Part shown: in pieces, positions 5,864 to 12,437 of the stretch | Layout: each line of letters begins with the position of its first letter | Position numbering within the stretch: position 1 is the first letter of the stretch | IMG/VR virus record: IMGVR_UViG_3300046740_000036 | Location: 1 to 29,847 of that record | Origin: a virus | DNA: 29,847 nt | Strand: one strand, 5' to 3' | Notes under the pieces: generated by a model | What the model was told of the DNA's origin: nothing | The model's input: only the letters and a program-made list of their open reading frames with translations | Databases searched by the model: none | Program-made: the position numbers and the translations under genes

Positions 5864-6273
5864 TACTGCACCTCCGTCAACAGCGTCTTCACCAAGGCCA
5901 CGTAAGGCGCGACCTTGCCACGGTCCTTCTCAGGCAGGGCGGGGACCAACGCATCCAACGACGTCGCCACCACGGTCTTCCAGTCGCTGCCAGCGGCATC
6001 CAGGATCTTCAGCGCCGATTGATGGTAGGTCACGATCTTCCGCGTCGTGTCCGTCGAGACGATCTGCGGCTTCGCGGCCTCTCCATCAATGGCGAAGTCC
6101 CGCAGCAGATCGAGTCCCTTGATGACCCGGGTCTTCTGGAAGTCCTGCGCGGCGACTGGACCGAGGGAGGGAGGGGCTTTCGCGCAGCCGGCCTCGAGCA
6201 CCGCCATCTGCCCGACAAACGCGAACGCACACAGCAGCGCGAGCAACAGCGACAGGTCGGACAGGCGTTTCAT
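5863..6273 (-). CDS. Exported protein, possible lipoprotein, 136 aa
   Basis: The N-terminus has a basic MKR, a long hydrophobic core (LSLLLALLCAFAFVGQMAVL) and then EAGC with C30. The last motif is a degenerate lipobox (Glu at -3 is unusual), so it is either a lipoprotein or a cleaved signal-peptide protein. The mature part is Ala/Lys/Asp-rich and helical (LDLLRDFAIDGEAAK, HQSALKILDAAG). Its place two genes after the probable holin, and its export signal, would fit a spanin-like or envelope role, but the sequence does not prove that. AGAGGG is well placed before the ATG at 6273. Confidence 0.6.
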   Translation of the reverse strand: MKRLSDLSLLLALLCAFAFVGQMAVLEAGCAKAPPSLGPVAAQDFQKTRVIKGLDLLRDFAIDGEAAKPQIVSTDTTRKIVTYHQSALKILDAAGSDWKTVVATSLDALVPALPEKDRGKVAPYVALVKTLLTEVQ

Positions 6274-6276
6274 GGG

Positions 6277-6654
6277 TTACCCTCTGAACTGGGGATGGGT
6301 CACATCGAAACTCTTTGTAAATTCAATCATGTCCTGAATCGCGGAGGCCATCCCGGCCCCCACCCCAACCAGACACGCGATTTTCATCTTAGAGAGGAAG
6401 TCCTGCGGCGGCAGGCTGAAAATGTATTCCGGCAGTCCCGTGGCCCCGACCCCAATCGAGGCGGAGAAGGACTGCAAGCCGGAGCGGATCGCCCGCACCG
6501 CCATCAGGTAATACCAGGGATACGCGACGACTTGGACGGCGGCGGGGGACCCATTGGCGGCAATGCCAATCGGGATGGGCGTGCCGTCCCCGGTGGTTTC
6601 GACGGTTTGGCGAACGACGGTCTGCTGGACAGGCTGTGGATCGTCGTCAGGCAA
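6277..6654 (-). CDS. Hypothetical late protein, 125 aa
   Basis: TTG at 6654 is used as start, with GGGAGG nine bases upstream and no better ATG in frame. The N-terminus is Asp/Gln/Val-rich and likely disordered. Residues 38-75 are mixed (VVAYPWYYLMAVRAIRSGL). Near the C-terminus a hydrophobic stretch (MKIACLVGVGAGMASAI) could be one membrane segment. It lies between the probable holin and the exported protein, so a lysis-linked role is possible but unproven. Confidence 0.55.
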   Translation of the reverse strand: MPDDDPQPVQQTVVRQTVETTGDGTPIPIGIAANGSPAAVQVVAYPWYYLMAVRAIRSGLQSFSASIGVGATGLPEYIFSLPPQDFLSKMKIACLVGVGAGMASAIQDMIEFTKSFDVTHPQFRG

Positions 6655-6759
6655 CTAGGGAGCCTCCCGGCCGTGCTTACTCTACCACGTCCGTTTAGGG
6701 CATCTGCACACTATCTTCATGCGGCAAAATGCTGACACTTGCGCGTAAGTGTATGCAGA
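6655..6759. other. Non-coding gap after the holin gene
   Basis: Between the holin stop and the next start there are about 105 bases with no convincing gene on either strand. It contains a short GGGAGCCTCCC palindrome (6659-6669), whose minus-strand half serves as the ribosome-binding site of the downstream TTG-started gene, and a CACTTGCGCGTAAGTG near-palindrome at about 6735-6750. Both could form RNA hairpins in the late transcript. I see no promoter. Confidence 0.4.
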
Positions 6760-6951
6760 TTACCGCGTCACGCTGATATGCGGAAACCCCGTCGCACCGA
6801 GCATGTTCAGTAGGTATATCAGGGCGATCAGCCCCAACACCAGCAGGACCACCGTGTTGATGGGTTCGGGCAGGCCGAGCATCGGCAGGAGCAGCTTCAC
6901 GATGTAGATGACGACGACGAGCACGATGAGGAGAATCAGCAAGCCGATCAT
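6760..6951 (-). CDS. Probable holin, two membrane helices, 63 aa
   Basis: The protein is almost entirely two hydrophobic helices, residues 1-25 (MIGLLILLIVLVVVIYIVKL...) and about 33-52 (NTVVLLVLGLIALIYLLNML), joined by a short Pro-containing turn (LGLPEPI), with a short polar tail. This is the class II holin topology and size. Context agrees: it sits downstream of the tail and glycosidase genes. A strong ribosome site, GGAGG (6957-6961), precedes ATG 6951. The inverted HNH gene is inserted immediately upstream and its promoter begins within 30 bases. Small membrane proteins of other function cannot be excluded. Confidence 0.65.
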   Translation of the reverse strand: MIGLLILLIVLVVVIYIVKLLLPMLGLPEPINTVVLLVLGLIALIYLLNMLGATGFPHISVTR

Positions 6952-6978
6952 CTATCGCCTCCAGTATCAAACCGTAAG

Positions 6979-6987
6979 TGGTAAAAT
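6979..6987 (+). promoter_or_regulatory. Extended -10 promoter for the inverted HNH gene
   Basis: TGG-TAAAAT (TG at 6979-6980, TAAAAT at 6982-6987) matches the extended -10 form, which can act with a poor -35 box. The HNH ATG is at 6994, six bases after the box, so the transcript would begin at about the ATG. No Shine-Dalgarno is present between them. No good -35 is seen 16-18 bases upstream. Confidence 0.5.
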
Positions 6988-6993
6988 ACAGAG

Positions 6994-7557
6994 ATGGCGA
7001 ACCACAGGAAAGATGGTCGCACTGGCGATCTTCGGCCTCTCTGCGCGTGTGGGTGTGGTGAGCGAGTCAGGAAATACCGCGCCGACTATCTGCTTGGACA
7101 CGAACGACTGAAGCGTATGCGAGAACGTGGAGATCCGCCAGCGTGCGCGTGTGGCTGCGGATTGCTTGTTCCTGCCATGCACGGTAGGCCGTGGATCTGG
7201 CAGCGTTACGTTCACAATCATCACCTGAAGGGTGAGGCGCACCACTTCTGGAATGGCGGTGAGGTTCACACGTCTAAAGGCTACGTGTGGGCAATGGCAA
7301 AGGACCATCCCAGAGCGAAAGAGAGCGGCCACGTCCTGCGCTCGCATCTTGTTGCTGAGAAAACTATTGGTCGCTACCTTCGCTCTGGCGAGGAAGTCCA
7401 CCACGTCAACCACAAGAAGTGGGACGACAGACCAGAGAACCTGATGGTTCTGAGCAAAGCCGCTCATGCGCGTCTTCACGCTGCCGAGCGGCGTGCTCAA
7501 CGACGCCACAAGATACCGGCTGAATCGATCATGACCCATCCTGGTTGCGGCGACTGA
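6994..7557 (+). CDS. HNH homing endonuclease, inverted in late operon, 187 aa
   Basis: The N-terminal third has two CxCGCG repeats (at about C17 and C51), which I recognise as the zinc-binding front end found in phage HNH genes. These are followed by HNH_3: SHLVAEKTIGRYL, then EVHHVNHKKWDDRPENL with H136/H137, H140 and N149, and HARLHA. It reads against the late operon, between the glycosidase and holin genes, and overlaps the 3' end of the glycosidase gene by 61 bases. It carries its own -10 box. All of this fits a mobile free-standing endonuclease expressed independently of late transcription. Confidence 0.88.
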   Translation: MANHRKDGRTGDLRPLCACGCGERVRKYRADYLLGHERLKRMRERGDPPACACGCGLLVPAMHGRPWIWQRYVHNHHLKGEAHHFWNGGEVHTSKGYVWAMAKDHPRAKESGHVLRSHLVAEKTIGRYLRSGEEVHHVNHKKWDDRPENLMVLSKAAHARLHAAERRAQRRHKIPAESIMTHPGCGD

Positions 7558-9269
7558 AGCGTAGTGGGCCTCATTCGCACCATGTTCGATCCGACGATGT
7601 AAGTTCGCAGGGTATTATCTGGAACTCTACTGTAAGCCCCAAGAGATGCATCCTCTGGAAAAGCGTTTAGCCCCACAAGGGCACAACCAGCAAGTTGCGC
7701 CTCTTCCGCTGTTGGGGGAAGAGCGAATTTAGCAGTCTGCGCGTGGAACGTCGCCCCGCCCCCGAAGAACCCCCCCGATCCGAAGTAGGCTTTCCAGTCA
7801 CTTACGCGATCTCCACCCACGTCCTGGAGCTTCGCCGGCTCATCGAAAATAATCGGGACATGATGAGGCTGACTTTGTGGATCATCAGGAGCGCCGTTAT
7901 ACAAATCCAGTCCGTCATGCGTGCGTCTCACCCACTCGCTGTCCCGCTGCGTATGGGTCGTTAGATACGTCCCCCACCATCGTTTGGCGGCTTCGGTATA
8001 GCAGCCATTGGTATACGGATACCCCGACGCCGCGAGTGCCGCCTTGAGCGGATTCGCATCGATGAAAATGCCATCGTGCTGCACTTCTGGTTCGTTCGCG
8101 GCCTCGAGGAACAGTCCAGGTAATCCAGCGGCCGTAAACGCATGAATTTCATCCAATGCATGGGACAGGCGGGCATGGTTGGAACTGGTCAGCAACGTCC
8201 ATTCCACATACCAGCCGAGCCGGTTCATCTCCTTCACGAACGCGACGGCTTCGTCAGGGGTTGGAGAGTCCCAGGTCGGGTCGGTCCAGTTCGGGCCTTC
8301 GACGTAGCTCCAGACCCGCAGGGTATTGAATCCCTGATACGCGCTCAGGAACGGCGTGAGGTCTTCGCCCCTAAGCCAGCGGTCACAGAGTTGGAAGGCA
8401 CTGACACCTTTCCATCTCCAAGCGGCACCATCGTCGGTTCTGAAGACGTGGCCGTCAGGGTGGACGGTGCGGACGATCCCTGGCGGAGGAGCCACAGGAG
8501 TGTTGAATGTTTCCCAAAGTCCAGCGGTGCTCCGGGTGACGTTGACGATGCCTCCCCCTCCGTCTTCGGCGCACATGAAGTGCCCGTTGTCAGATTGGAG
8601 AGCAATGCCTTGATTGACGTGAAGCTCATGCCAGCACTCCGAGGGACCAATGACTTGCCGGTTACACAGCAGCGCCCCGCCCCCGCCGTTCTCGGCGGTC
8701 AGGTAGTAGCCCTTGTCCGACTGGTAGGCGAACGTCCCATCGGGCTGTGGCAGGCGTTTAAACGTCTCCCACGGGCCTGCCGCGTCACGGTTGGCGTTGA
8801 CCTCGTGGCCCCCACCTTCCTCCGCACAGACATACTGCCCATTAGAGGCTCTGAACGTGATGGTCGTCGGCGGCTGCGGCGGGTCGGGATTCTTCAGCAC
8901 CACGATGGTTCTGGGGGTTCCTGTGGTATCCGTGACGTTCCCCGCCACCACCGACTGCAACCGAATCGGATACGACCCCACCGCTGGGAACAGATACTCG
9001 TAGGTCAGAGAAGTGGCCGGCACTTCCCCAGCCGTCTTCCAACTACCCCCTGTCAGATACTGCCACCGGAACTTGTCGGGATGCCCTTGCGTCACCTTCG
9101 CCTTCACCTGTGCGGCGTGGCCGAGTGTCACGGGGGTCTGAAACGACTCGATGGTGGCCTTGGCTGTCATAGGAGGGGGAACAGGATTCAGGTTGACGGG
9201 CGTAATCGGTTCAGCAGGTCCGATAACCAACTTGCCGGAAGCAGTGGAGCCGCGACGGATGGTGCTCAC
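7497..9269 (-). CDS. Glycoside hydrolase (clan GH-A type) with fascin-like beta-trefoil, 590 aa
   Basis: Domains in order: a Pro/Thr-rich N-terminus; a PKD/Ig-like domain (about 36-126); a beta-trefoil of the fascin-like type with three units (about 136-256, repeating NGQYVCAEEGGG, KGYYLTAENGGGG and NGHFMCAEDGGGG); and a TIM-barrel glycosidase (about 265-590). The barrel shows FNTLRVW, LFLEAANEPEV (N392-E393, the acid/base of clan GH-A enzymes) and VPIIFDEPAK (E477, candidate nucleophile). It should hydrolyse a beta-linked polysaccharide, perhaps host capsule, exopolysaccharide or cell wall. GTG 9269 overlaps the upstream stop. The 3' end is overlapped by the HNH gene. Substrate cannot be told from sequence alone. 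Confidence 0.8.
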   Translation of the reverse strand: MSTIRRGSTASGKLVIGPAEPITPVNLNPVPPPMTAKATIESFQTPVTLGHAAQVKAKVTQGHPDKFRWQYLTGGSWKTAGEVPATSLTYEYLFPAVGSYPIRLQSVVAGNVTDTTGTPRTIVVLKNPDPPQPPTTITFRASNGQYVCAEEGGGHEVNANRDAAGPWETFKRLPQPDGTFAYQSDKGYYLTAENGGGGALLCNRQVIGPSECWHELHVNQGIALQSDNGHFMCAEDGGGGIVNVTRSTAGLWETFNTPVAPPPGIVRTVHPDGHVFRTDDGAAWRWKGVSAFQLCDRWLRGEDLTPFLSAYQGFNTLRVWSYVEGPNWTDPTWDSPTPDEAVAFVKEMNRLGWYVEWTLLTSSNHARLSHALDEIHAFTAAGLPGLFLEAANEPEVQHDGIFIDANPLKAALAASGYPYTNGCYTEAAKRWWGTYLTTHTQRDSEWVRRTHDGLDLYNGAPDDPQSQPHHVPIIFDEPAKLQDVGGDRVSDWKAYFGSGGFFGGGATFHAQTAKFALPPTAEEAQLAGCALVGLNAFPEDASLGAYSRVPDNTLRTYIVGSNMVRMRPTTLQSPQPGWVMIDSAGILWRR

Positions 9270-9430
9270 GCAGCGGTCTGCTTCCGTTTCGCGGACGTGT
9301 TCATAGCAGGCACAGGTTCGGGCTTGTCCCAGTCATACCGCTTGCACTGCGGGCAGACTCTCGGATCCTTCAGGTTGCGCTTCAGCCACGCATGGTGACA
9401 GCGTTTGCAGGTCTTCTGAAACTTCGACAT
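9266..9430 (-). CDS. Zinc-ribbon miniprotein, 54 aa
   Basis: ATG at 9430 to TGA at 9266-9268, overlapping the glycosidase GTG (GTGA). The protein reads CKRCHHAWLKR, then VCPQCKRYDWDKP: two CxxC knuckles 15 residues apart followed by the Trp-Asp-x-Pro signature of a widespread small zinc-ribbon family found in bacteria and phages. The tail is basic (TSAKRKQTAA). Short enough to be missed by gene callers. The family has no firm function. It is co-transcribed with the late operon, unlike the other zinc ribbons on the left. Confidence 0.7.
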   Translation of the reverse strand: MSKFQKTCKRCHHAWLKRNLKDPRVCPQCKRYDWDKPEPVPAMNTSAKRKQTAA

Positions 9431-9450
9431 GCCCCCATTCTACCACTACG

Positions 9451-9903
9451 TTAGGGTAGGCCGTTACACACCATCAAATACACGTGGTTGCCATCCCGGT
9501 CGGCGTCTTCGATCCGGCTCTTCACCATGCCATACGCTTCACGGGAGTGGAGGACTTGCGTCCCGTCCGTGTTCAGCCCCACCAGCACGCAGCCTTCCGT
9601 GTCCAGCGATGTATTCCCGCTGTGAATCCGTATCCCCGTGAACCCCGGCACATGGAGGAGTTCCGGCATGAGTTGCCCGCCGAACCTCGTGGACTGACTC
9701 AGGATGACTCTGTAGGTGCCTTCCGGGATCGCTGTAGCACCATCGACCTTCCAGACCGAGACAGGCACCCCGCGCTGTTCTCGAACCAAATCTTCACAGG
9801 TCCAGCACCAGCGTTCCGACCAGACGCCCTCCGCTAACTCCTCCGATAGTTCGCCAATGGTCGAGGTCGGGCCTGAGGTATGGCGCTGAAGTCTCAGCTT
9901 CAT
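9451..9903 (-). CDS. DUF5675 family protein, 150 aa
   Basis: The core reads IPEGTYRVILSQSTRFGGQLMPELL, then VPGFTGIRIHSGNTSLDTEGCVLVG, which I recognise as DUF5675. It has a conserved His (H94) and a Gly-Cys (C105) on a beta hairpin, superficially like the active site of L,D-transpeptidases, although the spacing is shorter. Members sit in phage lysis/tail regions, and no canonical endolysin is visible in this window, so it is the best candidate here for a cell-wall-active enzyme. That role is inference. ATG 9903 overlaps the previous gene's stop (ATGA). Confidence 0.7.
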   Translation of the reverse strand: MKLRLQRHTSGPTSTIGELSEELAEGVWSERWCWTCEDLVREQRGVPVSVWKVDGATAIPEGTYRVILSQSTRFGGQLMPELLHVPGFTGIRIHSGNTSLDTEGCVLVGLNTDGTQVLHSREAYGMVKSRIEDADRDGNHVYLMVCNGLP

Positions 9904-10553
9904 ACGCCAATGCCGCCGTCAATCCACCATGCGCTGGCCCCGTCACTCAAGAGCCGTATCGTTCGAAACAGCGGCGAGGCTGAGAGTGCCACTGCATAGA
10001 CCGCCGCGATGCCCTCGATAGTGTCTGAACCCGCAGGAGTAACCGCTAGCGCGATGTTCCCCATGTTCTTGATGGTGAGTGGCATCCCCGAGCCTGTGCC
10101 CGTGGTGGACCGCGTAGAGGCCGCTGGGAGGTTCACGATACAGGGGTTGGCACCACCCGTGCTGTTCACCGTCACCAGATTGTCCGTGCTCAAGATGCTG
10201 TAGCCGCTGACGACGTTCTTTGCGCCTTCCGCGAGGATGTTCCCGAGACCCGCGAACGCAATCTGCGCCGGGTTCCCGACTCCTGACACGGTATACAACA
10301 CGACCGAGGTCGCGTCCTTCACCACCACGTCATACAGGTAGGCGGAACTCAGGAACACCTGCGCGAAGCCGCTGCTGTCCAACTGCACCGGGTTGGTGAG
10401 AGTCGCGGATCCCTGGTTGTCCGCGTAGACCACCCCGTTCGTCGTGGTGCCGGCGATGTAGAACAGGAGAAACCCCGAGGCGAGTGGTTCCCCATCGAGG
10501 TCGGTGAAGTAGCCGGGGAATTGGAGGAGGCTGAGCGGCACAGACAAGGGCAC
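9900..10553 (-). CDS. Tail fibre/tailspike N-terminal adaptor protein, 217 aa
   Basis: The first 75 residues (FPGYFTDLDGEPLASGFLLFYIAGTTT, VVYADNQGSATLTNPVQLDSSGFA) are the standard virion-attachment domain of phage tailspikes. In this class it is followed by a linker and a receptor-binding or depolymerase domain. Here the remainder is only about 140 residues of beta-structure without a catalytic or helix fold, ending WWIDGGIGV. The gene lies directly after the gp16-like gene, the same position as the P22 tailspike. GTG 10553 has AGGAGA seven bases upstream. It may serve as an adaptor for a separate receptor-binding protein. Confidence 0.7.
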   Translation of the reverse strand: MPLSVPLSLLQFPGYFTDLDGEPLASGFLLFYIAGTTTNGVVYADNQGSATLTNPVQLDSSGFAQVFLSSAYLYDVVVKDATSVVLYTVSGVGNPAQIAFAGLGNILAEGAKNVVSGYSILSTDNLVTVNSTGGANPCIVNLPAASTRSTTGTGSGMPLTIKNMGNIALAVTPAGSDTIEGIAAVYAVALSASPLFRTIRLLSDGASAWWIDGGIGV

Positions 10554-10595
10554 GTTACACTCTCCTCATGCGGGCGTTTCTGTGGACGTGCATCA

Positions 10596-12434
10596 TCATC
10601 GCGGGGCTGATCCTGCTGTCGTGGTGCTGTTATCGTCCTGAGCCGCCAGTGCCGGTGCAAAGGAGCGGACGGGCGCTTGCGTTCCGGCAAATGCCCGTTC
10701 AATCGTCTGCGCCGTCTGTGAAACATTGGGATGGCTGAAGGGCAGGATCAGGCCGTCTCTGAGCGCACGAATCCCCGCCTGCGTCCGTAGCAACTTCGCC
10801 ACGACGCCACCCGTCAACTGTCCCCCCACTGATCCAGCCACAGCCGCAGGGCCAAGGAGTGGACTCGCCATCAGCGTGCCGAGTTCCCCATACATCAGCA
10901 TCGTGTGCGCGGTCCCACTGGGGTTGGGATTCGCGGAGAGACGCTTCATGGTCTGGAAGATAGACTCTAGATCCGCCCGCATCCCCGCATCAGGGAACAG
11001 GAGTTTCTTCGTCTCAGGCCCGAGGTTCTGCCAATTCGTCAGTGCCTTGTCACCAGAGAACCGATCCCCAGAGACGGTGGCATCTGCGACGAGATCGTCC
11101 AGGTAGCCTCTCCCCAACTTCGGGAGCGCATCAGGAGCCACCTTCTGCAAGGACCGCAGCCGCTCAATGCCGGTGTCGTTCCTGAGAGTCGCCTGATTGA
11201 ACGCTCTGACAGGTTCATCCGCGAATGAACCGAGGACGTCTGCGGCGGCATACTTAGCTTTTGTCGCTGCCCGTCCTGCCGTCAGTGCCTTGACCGCATC
11301 TGGTCCAGCATTCGTCACCGCCTGCTGAATCGCTTCATCGCCATTCTTGGCAATGATGGACGCGATACGCTGCCCGTTCGACCGCAGATATGGATCGCCT
11401 TCTCGCGCCATTCCCTTGATCACGCTCAGATCCGCATCGAGATCGGAGAGCCGTCGAAAGGTGGGCGAAGTCATAAACTGGTCGAGCGCCGTCCATCCAG
11501 GAGAGCTTTGACGCAAGGTCAACGGAAGTTGCCGCTTCATCTGATCGTAGACCGGCTGCAGGGCTTCCTTCGCGGCACTCACATCGACTGTGATGGGGTT
11601 CTTCGCTTCAATCGCACGAAGATCGGCGTAGGCTGTATTTGCCGCCCCATGCTGGCTGGTGATTTCGTTCGTGACAGACTGCCGTAAACCGGCCCCGGCT
11701 GTCTCTGCGGTCTGTGGGATTATGGATACGCGGTTCGCCACATTCCCCACCGCTGTCCGAGCGCCTTGAGCCGCTGCCGCTTCCGCATTCCCCGCCACCT
11801 TCGCGCCGGGCAGTGTGCGGTCTGCCGCGAACTTCGCCGCGCCGACCACTGGATTCCCTGTGGCGACGGCTGCATCAACCGGAATCCCGAGATCCTGTGC
11901 TCGCTGAATCCATGCCTTGACCTGAGGACTGTTCACGTCAAGCCCTGGAATGCCGACAGAGAGAGCTTTCGAGATGCCCTCCCCAAGCGCAGCGAGTCCT
12001 CCCTGCTTCACGCCTTCCCATGCGACTTTGCCGGCCTGCGGGTCTTCACCGGAGACGGCTTGGCGTGTCGCCTCGCCTGCCCCACCACCAAGCATGGACG
12101 CCGCGATGACCGGGATAGCCGCACCACCGCCAGTGGCCGCGACGGCTGCGCCAGCCCCAGCAGCAGCTAACGCCGGTAGGTTCTCCTTCGTGAAAACGTT
12201 CTGAGGGCCTGTCTCGATGGCTGCATTCAGGAGTTGCCGACCGACACTGACGGGAGGAGCAATACTCGTCTGGCTCGTGGCTGTCGCAGTAGTAGCGGAG
12301 GAGTATTTCTTTTTGAAGTCATCCACCACGAACTGGATATTGTCAGGCGATTCCTGATTCGACTCCATCTGAGAGACAATGCCGTCGAGTTGACGGCGCT
12401 TGTCTTCACTCAGAGTCGGTGTCTGGTCAGGCAT
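10596..12434 (-). CDS. Ejection protein, gp16-like by position and size, 612 aa
   Basis: The protein has an acidic N-terminus, an Ala/Gly-rich hydrophobic stretch (about 87-122, LPALAAAGAGAAVAATGGG...) and a second near the C-terminus (GELGTLMASPLLGPAAVAGSVGG), with long helical regions between. This is how phage internal proteins that enter the host envelope look. It is the last of four consecutive genes whose order and sizes (188, 328, 498, 612 aa) parallel P22 gp14, gp7, gp20 and gp16 (gp16 is 609 aa). Function is inferred from synteny and composition; no domain is decisive. Confidence 0.6.
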   Translation of the reverse strand: MPDQTPTLSEDKRRQLDGIVSQMESNQESPDNIQFVVDDFKKKYSSATTATATSQTSIAPPVSVGRQLLNAAIETGPQNVFTKENLPALAAAGAGAAVAATGGGAAIPVIAASMLGGGAGEATRQAVSGEDPQAGKVAWEGVKQGGLAALGEGISKALSVGIPGLDVNSPQVKAWIQRAQDLGIPVDAAVATGNPVVGAAKFAADRTLPGAKVAGNAEAAAAQGARTAVGNVANRVSIIPQTAETAGAGLRQSVTNEITSQHGAANTAYADLRAIEAKNPITVDVSAAKEALQPVYDQMKRQLPLTLRQSSPGWTALDQFMTSPTFRRLSDLDADLSVIKGMAREGDPYLRSNGQRIASIIAKNGDEAIQQAVTNAGPDAVKALTAGRAATKAKYAAADVLGSFADEPVRAFNQATLRNDTGIERLRSLQKVAPDALPKLGRGYLDDLVADATVSGDRFSGDKALTNWQNLGPETKKLLFPDAGMRADLESIFQTMKRLSANPNPSGTAHTMLMYGELGTLMASPLLGPAAVAGSVGGQLTGGVVAKLLRTQAGIRALRDGLILPFSHPNVSQTAQTIERAFAGTQAPVRSFAPALAAQDDNSTTTAGSAPR

Positions 12435-12437
12435 GAC

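Noticed and set aside
8142-9398. Long + strand open frame (418 codons) opposite the glycosidase
   Set aside because: It is low-complexity Arg/Gly-rich translation with no domain, while the - strand frame encodes clear trefoil and glycosidase motifs; it is a GC-driven shadow.
10569-10739. A + strand frame of 56 residues starting MRAFLWTCIIIAGLILLSW with a Pro-rich tail, looking like a small lipoprotein or Rz1-like protein
   Set aside because: Most of it lies antisense to the gp16-like gene, it has no ribosome-binding site, and it opposes the late operon without a promoter.
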